This document shows, piece after piece, positions 53,148 to 62,393 of a DNA stretch of 64,000 nucleotides. Each line of letters begins with the position of its first letter. Positions within the stretch are counted from its first letter, which is position 1. This stretch comes from JAEUMD01 sp044222395 (lineage in GTDB: Bacteria > Pseudomonadota > Alphaproteobacteria > Rhizobiales > Hyphomicrobiaceae): contig JBGANK010000003.1 of the NCBI GenBank assembly GCA_044222395.1, forward strand, positions 1 to 64,000. The letters run 5' to 3'. Below the pieces are notes generated by a model. That model saw only the letters and a program-made list of their open reading frames with translations, was not told where the DNA came from and made no database searches. The position numbers and the translations under genes were made by a program.

Positions 53148-55634
53148 TTGCTTTCCTCATTCTGGCGGCGAAAAAACAATCGACTTGTCGAACGTCTCAA
53201 TGCGGCTATTGAGACGTCGGAGCGGCTTAACGAAGTCTACAATGCCCCCAAACCGCCTCGCGTCGTCATCGATACGTCCTATGTCGAGCGCAAGACGCGG
53301 CAGCCGACAATTGCCCGTGCGCACGACGAGGACCACGCACCGCATGACATGAATGGCAGCCATCACCCGGAAGCGCACGTCGCCGAGGGCAATTGGCAAG
53401 ACGATGCTGCCGATCACGATCGGCCGATCGCTGCCCATGCGCACGGCGCACATGCCGGCTCGGATGCCGGCGAGGAGCGGCCCGATCGTGAGCATGAACT
53501 GAAGGGCGATGCGCGAGCCGCACAATCCAACGACATCGAGCTGATCAAGGAAGCCGTCGCCCAGCTCGAGCTTGCCGAGCAACGCGAACTCGAAGCACTC
53601 GAGAAGGCCGAAGCCCTGCTCAAGCGTACGGAGGCGCTCGAGGCCGAAATCGCAGAAGAGCGGGAGGCGCGCCGGAAGGCCCAATCGGAAATAGAACTGG
53701 CCAAGGAAGCTGAGGCTGCTGCGACGGCAGAATTGGGTGCATTGCGCGCGGCTGGTCCAGTAGCCGATGCCGCCTCAAGCTCCGACCAGGATGCACGTGC
53801 GCGCGCGGAAGCCAATCTGATGCTGGAGCAGGCAACGCGGCGGGAGGTCGAAGCGCAGCGAGACAAGGCCCGCGTGGAGCTTAGCGAAGCCAAAAGGGAA
53901 CTTGATGCTCTGCGCAAGCGGCTGGAACAAACCGAGGCAAGTGCTGACAAGCGGGTGCAAGCACAGACGGATGCTGCACGCGAGGAAACCGAAGCACAGC
54001 GTAAGCGGGTACAGGAACTTGAAGCAGGGCGCGAAGCTGCAAAGACCGCACTGACGTCGCTTGAGACCGAGCGCGACGCTGCGAATGCCGCATTGAAGTC
54101 GGCCGAGGCTGAGCTCGAAACAGAGCGCCAGTCGTCACGCAAGGCTGCCGATGCTGCCGCACAGGAAATTGCGGCGCTGAAAGCCCAGTGCGAGCGGCTT
54201 GGCGAAGCGCAAAACAAAGATGCAGAAGCCCAGGCACGTGAAGCCGCCCTGCGCAAAGAGGCCCACGACGCGATCGAGCGAGCAAAGGCCCTCGATGAGA
54301 AAGTCAAAGAGAGCAAGGCGGCGTTGAAGGCCGCGCTCGGCGAACGCGAAGGCGCGCTCAGCGCGGCCGATAAAGCTGCTTCCGAGATCTCGGCCTTGCG
54401 GCTTGCGGCCGAGGAATTGGCACAGCAGTCCGCGAAACGGGACGGAGAGGCGCAGACAATCGCGGCCGAACTTCGTGAGGAGATCCAGTCGGAACGCCAG
54501 CGCGCGCAAGACCTGCAGTCGGCCGTCGCTGCTGGGGAGGCCGCACTCGCCGCCGAGCGAGAGGCCGCCCGCAAAGCGGCGTCGGAGGCGGCAGCGGAGA
54601 TCGCAGCCCTGCGCGGTGCGGCCGAGCAACTTGCCAAAGCAAAAGCCCGCGACAAGAGCGAAACCGAATCGCGCGCTGCAAGTGAGCGCGAGGAAACATC
54701 GACCCTGCGTGCTCGCGTGAAGGATCTGGAAGCGACCTTGGCAGGCGCACAAGAGGAAATTGCAAAAGAGCGCGACACCGCCCGCAAAGCTGCGGACGAG
54801 GCTGCCAAAGAAATCGAGGCGCTGCGGATGTGCGCCGACCAGCTCGCGCAGACGCAATCACCAGGGTCAAATGCTGATTCCGAACAGCTACGGCAGCGCG
54901 TGCAGGAGCTAGAGGAGGCGCTTGCTCAGGCTGATACGGCCCGCACCAAGGCCGAATCGCAGCGCGACGAGGCCATCAAGGAAGCGAACAAGAGCCGCGC
55001 CGGCCAGGCCAAGTCCAGCCAGAACGAGAAGCTGCGGCAGGTGGTTTCGGGCATCGCCGTCGCCAACAGGGTGGTCAGCCAGCGCGGCATCGAGACGACG
55101 CCTTACGACCCGTCCGCCGAGGTTCCGGTCTACGATGCCACGCCAGAGCCCCATGAGGACGAGCCCGAGCTGGAAGTGCCGACTGCGAAGACTGCCGACT
55201 TCCAGCTGGTCGATGCGCCAAAGGGGTCCAAGTCCTGGATGTCCGACGCGCCGGCCGAGTCAGAAGAAGATCGCCGCATCTCGTCCAAGGAGCGGCGTGG
55301 GCGTGAAAAGCGCGTCACGTCCAACATGCCTGTTACGCTGTGGCGCGAAGGCATGGGGCACGCGATCTCGTGCAAGCTGATCGACAAATCATCGCGCGGC
55401 GCCAAGATCGAGATCAACCCGGACCGGTTTTTCGACGGCGGCAGCAGACTATCGGTCGGAGACCGTCTGACGTTGACGTTCTACTACGCGCAAGAGCGCA
55501 CCTCCGTGTTTTGCGACGTCAAGTGGATCGACGGCAACGTGTGCGGCGTGCAGTACTACGGGCAGTTCCACACCGAGATCAACAAGCCGCGCCAGCCCGT
55601 GAAGCGCAAGCCGATCGGCACTCAGACTTCGTGA
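53148..55634 (+). CDS. giant coiled-coil protein with a C-terminal PilZ domain
   Basis: 828 residues starting at TTG 53148 (GAGGG upstream). After a short basic N-terminus and a His-rich segment (HDEDHAPHDMNGSHHPEAH), residues about 130-650 are continuous, Ala/Glu/Arg-rich coiled coil without breaks (AEEREARRKAQSEIELAKEA and similar). The last ~110 residues are PilZ: an arginine motif around RRGREKR and D-K-S-S-R-G (LIDKSSRGAKIEI), which together bind cyclic di-GMP. No membrane segment is visible. A cytoplasmic filament or spacer controlled by c-di-GMP, perhaps in polarity, budding or motility, is an inference. Confidence 0.85.
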   Translation: MLSSFWRRKNNRLVERLNAAIETSERLNEVYNAPKPPRVVIDTSYVERKTRQPTIARAHDEDHAPHDMNGSHHPEAHVAEGNWQDDAADHDRPIAAHAHGAHAGSDAGEERPDREHELKGDARAAQSNDIELIKEAVAQLELAEQRELEALEKAEALLKRTEALEAEIAEEREARRKAQSEIELAKEAEAAATAELGALRAAGPVADAASSSDQDARARAEANLMLEQATRREVEAQRDKARVELSEAKRELDALRKRLEQTEASADKRVQAQTDAAREETEAQRKRVQELEAGREAAKTALTSLETERDAANAALKSAEAELETERQSSRKAADAAAQEIAALKAQCERLGEAQNKDAEAQAREAALRKEAHDAIERAKALDEKVKESKAALKAALGEREGALSAADKAASEISALRLAAEELAQQSAKRDGEAQTIAAELREEIQSERQRAQDLQSAVAAGEAALAAEREAARKAASEAAAEIAALRGAAEQLAKAKARDKSETESRAASEREETSTLRARVKDLEATLAGAQEEIAKERDTARKAADEAAKEIEALRMCADQLAQTQSPGSNADSEQLRQRVQELEEALAQADTARTKAESQRDEAIKEANKSRAGQAKSSQNEKLRQVVSGIAVANRVVSQRGIETTPYDPSAEVPVYDATPEPHEDEPELEVPTAKTADFQLVDAPKGSKSWMSDAPAESEEDRRISSKERRGREKRVTSNMPVTLWREGMGHAISCKLIDKSSRGAKIEINPDRFFDGGSRLSVGDRLTLTFYYAQERTSVFCDVKWIDGNVCGVQYYGQFHTEINKPRQPVKRKPIGTQTS

Positions 55635-55667
55635 GCCGGGCCCGCCTCTCGATGCGCGCGGCATTTT

Positions 55668-56771
55668 TCATTCAAATGCGACGGAATAGACGGGTGGCAA
55701 GGTGTGCGACACGCACGCCCAATGCGCACCTTGATCGTCGCTGACCCACAAGCCGCCTGTGGTGGATCCGAACGCCAGCTGCGTTCCACTTCTGTCGAGC
55801 GCCAATGCGTGTCGGTAGACAACGTCATAGGCGTGCTCTTGCGGCAGGCCATCAGAAAGCACGTCGAACGTCTTGCCGCCATCGCGCGTCACCGATACGC
55901 AAAGGCGGCCGCCGACCGGAATGCGCTTCTCGTCCTTGATCTCCGGAGCGAACCATGCGGTGTCCGGGTCCGACGGGTGCACGACGACACCGAAGCCGAA
56001 TGCCGAAGGTCGCGCCTGGTCACTGATCTCCGTGAAATTTCGGCCTGCATCGGATGAGACGAAGATGCCGTTGTGATGCTGAACCCACATGCGCTCTGGC
56101 GCGGCAGGGCATTGCGCCAGACGATGCACGTCCTGTGCGACTGGAGCATTGGTGTACTCGGGCGGCACGTGATCGGCGCGCATGCCTTCGCCGCGCTGCT
56201 CCCACGTCTCGCCTCCGTCCGTCGTGTGCCAGAGACCGCCGGTCGATACCGCAATCGTCACATGCTTGGAGTTTCGCGGATCAACACAGATGGAATGGAT
56301 ACCAGGCAGGTCGGCGCCGCCGCCCATCCATTTCGAGCGGAGCGGGTGATCCCAAAGCGATCGGATGAATTGCCAGGATTCGCCGTTGTCCTTTGATTTG
56401 AAGAGACCGCCCGGCAAGGTGCCGCACCACAACACACCCGGTTCATCGGCGCCGCCAGATTCCAGCGCCCAAATGCGCACGGTCGACCATGGCAGCGGCC
56501 GGCCCCACATGTCGAACTCCTCGTGGCCCTCCGGCTTCTCAGGATAGGCGGGTGTTGCTATCTCCTCCCAGCCGTCACCTTTGGAACGATGCACCTTGAC
56601 GCCGAAATGACCGTGATCGAGAGCGGCGTAGCAGCGGCCGTCGCGCGGATCGGTGAGCGTGAGAGAGATGTTGTCGCCAAGGAATTCCGCCTTCGAGATC
56701 TTCCAGCCGGCGGCACCGCGTTCGACCGTGAATAGTCCTTTTCGAGTTCCAACACGAAGGCGGTCGCTCAT
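55668..56771 (-). CDS. BNR/sialidase-like beta-propeller protein
   Basis: 367 residues with repeated BNR/Asp-box motifs (SKDNGESWQFI, TTDGGETWEQRG, SSDAGRNFTEI, TRDGGKTFDVL, SDDQGAHW), the pattern of a six- to seven-bladed propeller. There is no signal peptide and no full sialidase active-site set that I can see, so it is more likely a cytoplasmic binding propeller of the exo-alpha-sialidase-like family than a true sialidase. It is directly downstream of the MoaD/ThiS-like gene (30 bases), same strand. Confidence 0.82.
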   Translation of the reverse strand: MSDRLRVGTRKGLFTVERGAAGWKISKAEFLGDNISLTLTDPRDGRCYAALDHGHFGVKVHRSKGDGWEEIATPAYPEKPEGHEEFDMWGRPLPWSTVRIWALESGGADEPGVLWCGTLPGGLFKSKDNGESWQFIRSLWDHPLRSKWMGGGADLPGIHSICVDPRNSKHVTIAVSTGGLWHTTDGGETWEQRGEGMRADHVPPEYTNAPVAQDVHRLAQCPAAPERMWVQHHNGIFVSSDAGRNFTEISDQARPSAFGFGVVVHPSDPDTAWFAPEIKDEKRIPVGGRLCVSVTRDGGKTFDVLSDGLPQEHAYDVVYRHALALDRSGTQLAFGSTTGGLWVSDDQGAHWACVSHTLPPVYSVAFE

Positions 56772-56801
56772 GGAATCACTCCCGTTGCTGTGGCGCCTCG
56801 T

Positions 56802-57071
56802 TCAACCGCCCGAGAGCGCCTGGAACACATAGATCGAACTGATGTCATGGACCGTATCGCTCAAGCCGACCCGGTCGCGGATTGCTTCGCCATCGACGAA
56901 GATGATCATGTGACGCCGCAGAGCCTGCTGGTCGTCCAGCACATAGTGGCGCGCGCGCGGATTGTCGGCGAAGACGTGATCGAGCACCTCGCGCACGGTC
57001 TTGCCGGGCGCATCAGAGGGTGGGCATGCGACATGGCGCTGGATATTTTGTGTGAAGGTCACCTTCGCCAT
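56802..57071 (-). CDS. MoaD/ThiS-family ubiquitin-like protein
   Basis: 89 residues, ending FQALSGG. The Gly-Gly C-terminus and beta-grasp pattern (VTFTQNIQRHV, VREVLDHVFADNPRARHYVL, MIIFVDGEAI, ISSIYVFQALSGG) are those of sulfur-carrier proteins. No MoaE, ThiG, or E1-type ThiF/MoeB gene is adjacent. It is the first gene of a two-gene unit with the BNR propeller protein, and faces a divergent MarR gene. It could be a sulfur carrier or protein modifier acting with the propeller. Confidence 0.85.
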   Translation of the reverse strand: MAKVTFTQNIQRHVACPPSDAPGKTVREVLDHVFADNPRARHYVLDDQQALRRHMIIFVDGEAIRDRVGLSDTVHDISSIYVFQALSGG

Positions 57072-57243
57072 CGCGTTTCAAACCTAGTGGAAGCTAACGG
57101 CCGTCACTCGACTTGATTTGCCGGAGCGGACCTCGATTTCCATGCGTGCCGTGCTGCAGTGGTCCGATAGCGCCTCAAAGCCAACGTAACTTGACACGAA
57201 CGTTGATGTCAACCTAACGTGCGGCCGTGGGCGGAACGAGACT

Positions 57244-57684
57244 ATGCAGGACGAGTTTCCATTCGAGACAACGCATGAGGTGCGCGACCGCTGCCTGTGT
57301 CTGCACGTGCAGCGGGCAGCGCGCGTGATCGGGCGACGATTCGACGACGCTTTGCGGCCATTGGGGCTGACTAACGGCCAATTCTCACTGTTGATGTCGC
57401 TCCATCGACCCGAGCCGCCGCGCATCAGCGATGTGGCGCCACTGCTCGCCATGGACCGGACGACGCTGACGGCCAATCTCAAGCCGCTGGAGCGGCGCGG
57501 GCTGCTTAAAGTCCGGATCGACAAGGACGACGGACGTAGCCGGAGGCTGCATTTGACGGCGAAAGGGCGCAAGCTTCTTGTAGAAGCTGTGCCGGTGTGG
57601 AGAGCGACGCACGACGCGGTGGACAGGCAGCTTGCCAAGGACGGCCCAGACAAATTGCGCGCCGGGCTGCTGGCGCTGCGCTGA
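57244..57684 (+). CDS. MarR-family transcriptional regulator
   Basis: 146 residues with the winged helix of MarR proteins: LTNGQFSLLMSLH, the recognition region LAMDRTTLTANLKPLERRGL and the wing DKDDGRSRRLHLTAKGRKLL. It is separated from the divergent MoaD/ThiS-like gene by 172 bases, so it is the obvious candidate regulator of that pair. The ligand is unknown; Cys residues near the N-terminus (RDRCLCLHV) could allow redox sensing, which is speculation. Confidence 0.9.
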   Translation: MQDEFPFETTHEVRDRCLCLHVQRAARVIGRRFDDALRPLGLTNGQFSLLMSLHRPEPPRISDVAPLLAMDRTTLTANLKPLERRGLLKVRIDKDDGRSRRLHLTAKGRKLLVEAVPVWRATHDAVDRQLAKDGPDKLRAGLLALR

Positions 57685-57739
57685 GCGATACCCAATTGCA
57701 CAACGGGTTGCACGACGGGCCCGAGCCCGCCTGTGGCGA

Positions 57740-58198
57740 TTACTTCTTGAGTTCTGCCGGTACGATTCCGCCGTTCTCCGCCAGCTTCAGCATCACCTGC
57801 TTGTGCAGCCAGACGTTCATGGCGGAGGAATCTTTCATATTACCGTCGTACTTGAGTTCCTGGGCCAGCTGCTTGCGCGCCTTGAGACTGCTGTCGAGCT
57901 TGAGAATCTTCATCAGGTCGACGATCGACTTGCGCCAGTCGATATCATCTTCGTCGCTTTGCTCCTCGAGTTTGTCGAGGACAGCCGCCACGTCGACCTT
58001 GGACATGGCCGACTTGGCGCTGGCCGCGGGAGTGCTCGCAGGCGGCGAAGACGGTGTGGATGAAGGAGCGGTTGAAGGAGCGGATGCTGATGGCGATGCG
58101 GGAGAGGCTGGAGCGGCGCCAGCGGGTTCCGGCTTGATCTCGTCGGCCTGCGCGGCCGAACCGAAGATGGCGTCCTTGATGGCGCTGAAAATACTCAT
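57740..58198 (-). CDS. DUF3597 family protein
   Basis: 152 residues: a short N-terminal amphipathic segment (MSIFSAIKDAIFG), an Ala/Pro/Ser-rich linker of about 35 residues, then the conserved domain (VDVAAVLDKL, WRKSIVDLMKILKLDSSLKA, RKQLAQELKYDGNMKDS, MNVWLHKQVMLKLAENGG). The domain is thought to resemble a LysM-like or helical protein-binding unit, but its function is unestablished. It is monocistronic and convergent with the MarR gene. Confidence 0.87.
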   Translation of the reverse strand: MSIFSAIKDAIFGSAAQADEIKPEPAGAAPASPASPSASAPSTAPSSTPSSPPASTPAASAKSAMSKVDVAAVLDKLEEQSDEDDIDWRKSIVDLMKILKLDSSLKARKQLAQELKYDGNMKDSSAMNVWLHKQVMLKLAENGGIVPAELKK

Positions 58199-58626
58199 TT
58201 TCGATCCTCCTCAGTCTATCCGGCGCCCGCTGAGCGAGAAAGCCAGGGTGATTCGACCTCATATCTGACGCGAGGTGGTGGCCGTTTCAGGGCCGGATTT
58301 TCTACCAAATTGCGGAGCGGTGGCGCGCAAATGCAGCCGATCGGGTTATCAACGACGGATGCCCAGCGTCTTCCGCTTAGTTCAAGCCTTTGTTATCGCT
58401 TAATAATATAGCCTCCACAACGCGCTGGCACGAACTATCGAATTTCAACACCATTTTCGACGATCAAGCGGGACATATCGCTATTCAGCGATGTTCATTT
58501 GTTTGGCGATTGCGTCGAGCGAAATCGCAGCGGCGCCGATCGACTGATCGGTGAAGTCAATTTTTCGCCGACAGTGGATTCAACCGACAATTCGGCGTGT
58601 CGTCCAGAAAGCTGGAATTACACGCC
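58199..58626. other. A/T-richer intergenic stretch
   Basis: About 430 bases between the divergent DUF3597 and GNAT genes, with a visibly A/T-rich centre (around 58380-58480, with TTAATAATATAGCC). No gene is supported. A leftward promoter for DUF3597 and a rightward one for the GNAT gene are expected; none could be fixed with confidence. Confidence 0.45.
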
Positions 58627-59094
58627 ATGACCTCCGCACCATCGCTAGTGCCACTCATTCGCACGGTAGCCGACGATGACCTGCCGGCGCTGCTCGACTT
58701 GTATGAGCAGGCGGGTCTGGGGCAAGGCGCGCACATGGACCTCGCGCGTGCCCAATCGCTGCTTGCACGCATCCGGGCTTATCCTGACTATCGCATCTTC
58801 GTGACAACTGAGGGCAACAGAGCACCGATCGGCACCTATGCGCTGCTCATCATGGACAACATTGCGCACGACGGACGTCCGCTCGCTGTGGTCGAGCAGG
58901 TGGTCGTGTCGCGCGAGCGCCGAGGCAACGGCATCGGCAGCCACATGATGCGCCACGCAATGGAGGAAGCGCGCCGGGCCGGATGCTACAAGCTGCAACT
59001 GTCGTCGCACACGCGCTTCGAGCGCGCGCACGCCTTCTATGACAAGCTCGGCTTCACTCGTCACGGCTACAGCTTCTACGTCGATCTTGGATGA
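58627..59094 (+). CDS. GNAT-family N-acetyltransferase
   Basis: 155 residues from the ATG at 58627. The acetyl-CoA binding motif is VEQVVVSRERRGNGIGSHMM (R/Q-x2-G-x-G/A form), followed by AMEEARRAGCYKLQLSSHT and the C-terminal AHAFYDKLGFTRHGYSFYV. The substrate cannot be predicted. It lies before the convergent priA gene. Confidence 0.9.
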   Translation: MTSAPSLVPLIRTVADDDLPALLDLYEQAGLGQGAHMDLARAQSLLARIRAYPDYRIFVTTEGNRAPIGTYALLIMDNIAHDGRPLAVVEQVVVSRERRGNGIGSHMMRHAMEEARRAGCYKLQLSSHTRFERAHAFYDKLGFTRHGYSFYVDLG

Positions 59095-59132
59095 TGCGCG
59101 CGGCCTTGACAGCCGTACAGCGGCAATCTCGA

Positions 59133-61343
59133 TCACAGGAAGCTGTAGGGGTCGATGTCGATCGACAGCCTCAGATCGCCTTTGATCGGCGGAACTGCTT
59201 CCATCCAGGCGCGGATATAGCCCTGGATGTCCAACTCGCGTGCGGCCTTGACCAGCAACCGCCAGCGATGACGGCCGCGAATGATGGCGATCGGCGCCTC
59301 GGCCGGACCCAGCACCTGGATCTTTTCTGAAAACGGCGCGCGGCGAGCTATGTCGCGAGCGACGCTCTCGGCCAGGCTCTTGTCGCGGGCGGAGACGATG
59401 AGCGCCGCCAATCGTCCGTAAGGCGGCAGCAGACCGCGCTGGCGGATGCGGATCTCCTGCTCGAGGAATGCATCGCGATCGCCGGAGATGATGGCCTGCA
59501 TGACGGGATGATCGGGATTGTAGGTCTGCACCAAACCGCGGCCACCGGCGAAGGCACGGCCGGCGCGCCCCGTCACCTGATGCAGAAGCTGGAACGTGCG
59601 CTCGCCAGCGCGCGGATCAGCGCCTTGCGCGAGACCGAGGTCGCCATCGACGACGCCGACAAGGGCGAGATCGGGGAAGTGATGGCCCTTGGCGACGATT
59701 TGCGTGCCAATGATGATGTCGGCCTCGCGGTTCTCGATGCGCTTGATGATGTCGCGCATCTCGACAAGGCCCGGAATGAGGTCGGAGGACAGGAGCACGA
59801 CACGCGCAGCAGGAAATCGCTCGGCCACTTCCTCCGCAACGCGCTCGACGCCAGGTCCGCAGGCGACAAGCCCGCCTTCCTCACCGCACTTTGAACATTT
59901 CTCCGGTACCGGTAACGAGAAGCCGCAATGGTGGCAGTGCAGCCGCTTGCGGAAGCGATGCTCGACGAGCCAGGCGGTGCACTGCGGGCATTCGATGCGA
60001 TGGCCGCAGGCGCGGCACAGCGTCAACGGCGCGTAACCGCGACGGTTGAGGAACAAGAGTGACTGCCGGCTTTTTTCCAACGTCTCCGTCATCGCCTCGA
60101 CGAGGCGCGGCGCCAGCCAGCGACCCTTGTCGGGCTGCTCGATGCGCAGGTCGATGCCAGTGACTTCGGGAAGCTCGGTGCCCGAATAGCGGCCGGGCAG
60201 GACGACATGGCGATAGCGTCCGGTGCGGGCGTTGACGTGGCTTTCGATCGACGGCGTGGCGGAGGCAAGAACGACCGGGAAGTTCCCGATCGAGCCGCGC
60301 ACCACGGCCATATCGCGCGCCTGGTAGTGTACGCGGTCATCCTGCTTGAACGACGCGTCGTGCTCCTCATCGACGATAACGAGGCCGAGATCGGGATAGG
60401 GCAGGAAGAGCGCCGAGCGGGCGCCGACGACGACGCGCGCTTCGCCACGCGCAACCCATTTCCAGATGCGTCCGCGGTCGGCCGAGGTGAGAGCCGAGTG
60501 CCACTCGACAGGCGCGCCGCCAAAACGCGCTTCGAAGCGGCCCATGAACTGGCTGGTCAGCGCGATCTCGGGCAGCATGATGAGCGCCTGTTTGCCCTGC
60601 TCCAGGGTGCGCGCGACGGCCTCGAAATAGACTTCCGTCTTGCCCGATCCAGTGACGCCATCGAGCAGCGTGACCGAGAAATTCTCCGCATCAACGACAC
60701 TCGTCATTGCCATGGCGGCAGCGGCCTGCGCGTCATTGAAGGCGATGTCCTTGTGGCGCGGATCCAGGTGCGCGGGTTTGCGCTCGGGGATCGCCACGTC
60801 GACTAGATTGCCCGAGGCGACTAGGCCGTCGACGACGCCGGTCGAGCAGCCGGCCGATTCGGCGAGCGCCGACTTGACGCGGATGAGCCCATCGCAGGCG
60901 ATGTCCAGCACGCGCTGGCGCGCCGGCGTCATGCGCGGTGGATCCGCGGCCTCGGCGACATAACGCACGCCGTAGCGCGGCTTGTCAGGCTCGAAAACGG
61001 ATTGCGCGCTCATCATCATGCGCACCACCATGCCGAGCGGGCTCAACGTATAGCGCGCGATCCATTCGGCAAAGCGCAACGAGATCTGCGGCAGCGGAGG
61101 AACGGCTAGAAGGTGGTCGATTGCTTTGATCTTCTTGGCTTCGACCGGCTTCTGTTCCCCCAGCGGCCGATCCCAGACCACGCCGATGCGCCGCTGCGGA
61201 CCGAACGGGACCACCACGAACGCGCCTGGTTCAATTGGTGGAATGTCATCGCCTTCGGGCAGGCGATAGTCGTAGGTCTGGTCGAGGGCGACGGGCAGCA
61301 CCACGGGCACCAGCGCCGCTTCTGGTGGCTGTTGGTCACCCAT
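59133..61343 (-). CDS. priA: primosomal replication restart helicase PriA
   Basis: 736 residues from the ATG at 61343; a TTG at 61397 is the longer alternative without a better ribosome site. The order is an N-terminal 3'-DNA-binding domain (VLPVALDQTYDYRLPEGDDI), Walker A GVTGSGKTEVYFEAV, DEEH box VIVDEEHDASFKQDD, and two zinc-binding modules with eight Cys (CRACGHRIECPQC and CHHCGFSLPVPEKCSKC), then the C-terminal helicase lobe (GTQIVAKGHHFPDLALVGVV). It reloads the replisome at collapsed forks. Confidence 0.95.
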   Translation of the reverse strand: MGDQQPPEAALVPVVLPVALDQTYDYRLPEGDDIPPIEPGAFVVVPFGPQRRIGVVWDRPLGEQKPVEAKKIKAIDHLLAVPPLPQISLRFAEWIARYTLSPLGMVVRMMMSAQSVFEPDKPRYGVRYVAEAADPPRMTPARQRVLDIACDGLIRVKSALAESAGCSTGVVDGLVASGNLVDVAIPERKPAHLDPRHKDIAFNDAQAAAAMAMTSVVDAENFSVTLLDGVTGSGKTEVYFEAVARTLEQGKQALIMLPEIALTSQFMGRFEARFGGAPVEWHSALTSADRGRIWKWVARGEARVVVGARSALFLPYPDLGLVIVDEEHDASFKQDDRVHYQARDMAVVRGSIGNFPVVLASATPSIESHVNARTGRYRHVVLPGRYSGTELPEVTGIDLRIEQPDKGRWLAPRLVEAMTETLEKSRQSLLFLNRRGYAPLTLCRACGHRIECPQCTAWLVEHRFRKRLHCHHCGFSLPVPEKCSKCGEEGGLVACGPGVERVAEEVAERFPAARVVLLSSDLIPGLVEMRDIIKRIENREADIIIGTQIVAKGHHFPDLALVGVVDGDLGLAQGADPRAGERTFQLLHQVTGRAGRAFAGGRGLVQTYNPDHPVMQAIISGDRDAFLEQEIRIRQRGLLPPYGRLAALIVSARDKSLAESVARDIARRAPFSEKIQVLGPAEAPIAIIRGRHRWRLLVKAARELDIQGYIRAWMEAVPPIKGDLRLSIDIDPYSFL

Positions 61344-61730
61344 TTGATCGCGAAGACTTTCCAATGGCCCTGCCTGGTGACTAAAAGCCAGATTCAACGG
61401 ATCGCGGCGAGCGAAGAGGCATTCCTGCTATCGCGGCAGGGCGAACGCGAGGCAAGGCGCGTGTCGAGATCAGCGTGTTCGGCGATGTCGCCGACGCGGT
61501 CGAATTGGACCTACTCATGACAGCGGCCCGCGGGCGCCAAATATCGTCACGATATGGTCATCCAGCTGCAGCTGACGATAGCTAGGACTAGAACCGCGCG
61601 ATAGATTGACTTTCGAGGATGCGCTCGTCAACGTCGCCTTGAGGTTTTCGACCGCCGATGAGCTGTTGGTCGCGGACAGCGATGACACATTGCGCCGTGT
61701 CGGCTAGAGGATGGTGTATCACAACACAGC
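61344..61730. other. intergenic stretch with possible coding remnants
   Basis: About 390 bases between priA and DUF4112. Two fragments read like coding sequence without proper starts: one plus-strand frame around 61457-61580 (VEISVFGDVADAVELDLLMT, then a stop) and one around 61605-61709 (LTFEDALVNVALRFSTADEL, then a stop). They may be remains of a decayed gene. No family could be named. Confidence 0.35.
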
Positions 61731-62153
61731 ATGAGGCATTGCGTGAACGGCCGGTTTCGCTTTCCGGCGCAAGGAGTGGAGGTCGATCCGGCGTTCGTGG
61801 CGATGCTGGCGAACCTCGAGCGCGAATCGATCCAGCTCGATAGCCGCTACCGGGTGGCCGGAACGCAGATCCGGTTCGGGCTCGACCCGATCATCGGAAT
61901 CGTGCCCTTCGTAGGCGACATTGCCGGAGCGATGTGGAGTTTGCGCCTCGTCGACATGGCGCGGAAACTTGGTGCCGAGCCGCCGCTGGTGCGCAAGATG
62001 CTGTGGAATGTCGCGATTGATTTCATTGTCGGGCTGGTGCCCTTCATCGGACCAATCGCGGATACATTCTACCGATGCAACATGCGCAACTTGGCGCTGC
62101 TGCTGGAGGCCGTGGAACTGAACCGGTCGTCAGTTGCCGTGGCGGAGAATTGA
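61731..62153 (+). CDS. DUF4112 membrane-associated protein
   Basis: 140 residues. The DUF4112 signature is clear: LDSRYRVAGTQIRFGLDPII, GIVPFVGDIAGAMWSLRLV, then KMLWNVAIDFIVGLVPFIGP with a second IVPF/VGP-type hydrophobic segment. Two hydrophobic stretches suggest membrane association. Function is not established. The ATG has no strong ribosome site, and a start at a later codon near VEVDPAFVAML is possible. Palindromes at 62281-62382 follow. Confidence 0.8.
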   Translation: MRHCVNGRFRFPAQGVEVDPAFVAMLANLERESIQLDSRYRVAGTQIRFGLDPIIGIVPFVGDIAGAMWSLRLVDMARKLGAEPPLVRKMLWNVAIDFIVGLVPFIGPIADTFYRCNMRNLALLLEAVELNRSSVAVAEN

Positions 62154-62280
62154 CTTCGTAGGTTGGCTCGGCATCGCGGCAAAGGGCGGCTCGCAGCGAA
62201 GACGGGTGCATTTCACAAAGCTCGCCCTGCGAATGAAATGGGGTTCCGCGGGATCTACTTGCTCGCGCCACATCCAGCCT

Positions 62281-62319
62281 AGAGCTTGTTCGCATCTGAT
62301 AAAATCGCGAACGAGCTCT
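62281..62319. repeat. inverted repeat AGAGCTTGTTCGC...GCGAACGAGCTCT
   Basis: Arms of 13 bases with one mismatch flank a 13-base loop in the gap between DUF4112 and the exonuclease gene. It shares the AGAGC/GCTCT termini with the palindromes near trmD and repeat family 2, and lies 13 bases from a family 2 copy. Confidence 0.7.
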
Positions 62320-62332
62320 ATCCACTTGCTTT

Positions 62333-62382
62333 GAGTATGTTTTTCTCGGCTCGACCGCTTTCACTTCAGCTAAACATGCTCT
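62333..62382 (+). repeat. dispersed repeat family 2, copy 3 (50 bp)
   Basis: 50 bases, GAGTATGTTTTTCTCGGCTC to TAAACATGCTCT, the same length and end structure as the two copies at 44623-44731, with a conserved CACTTCAGC block near the right end. It ends 11 bases before the exonuclease start codon. Confidence 0.78.
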
Positions 62383-62393
62383 AAGCGTTGCCC

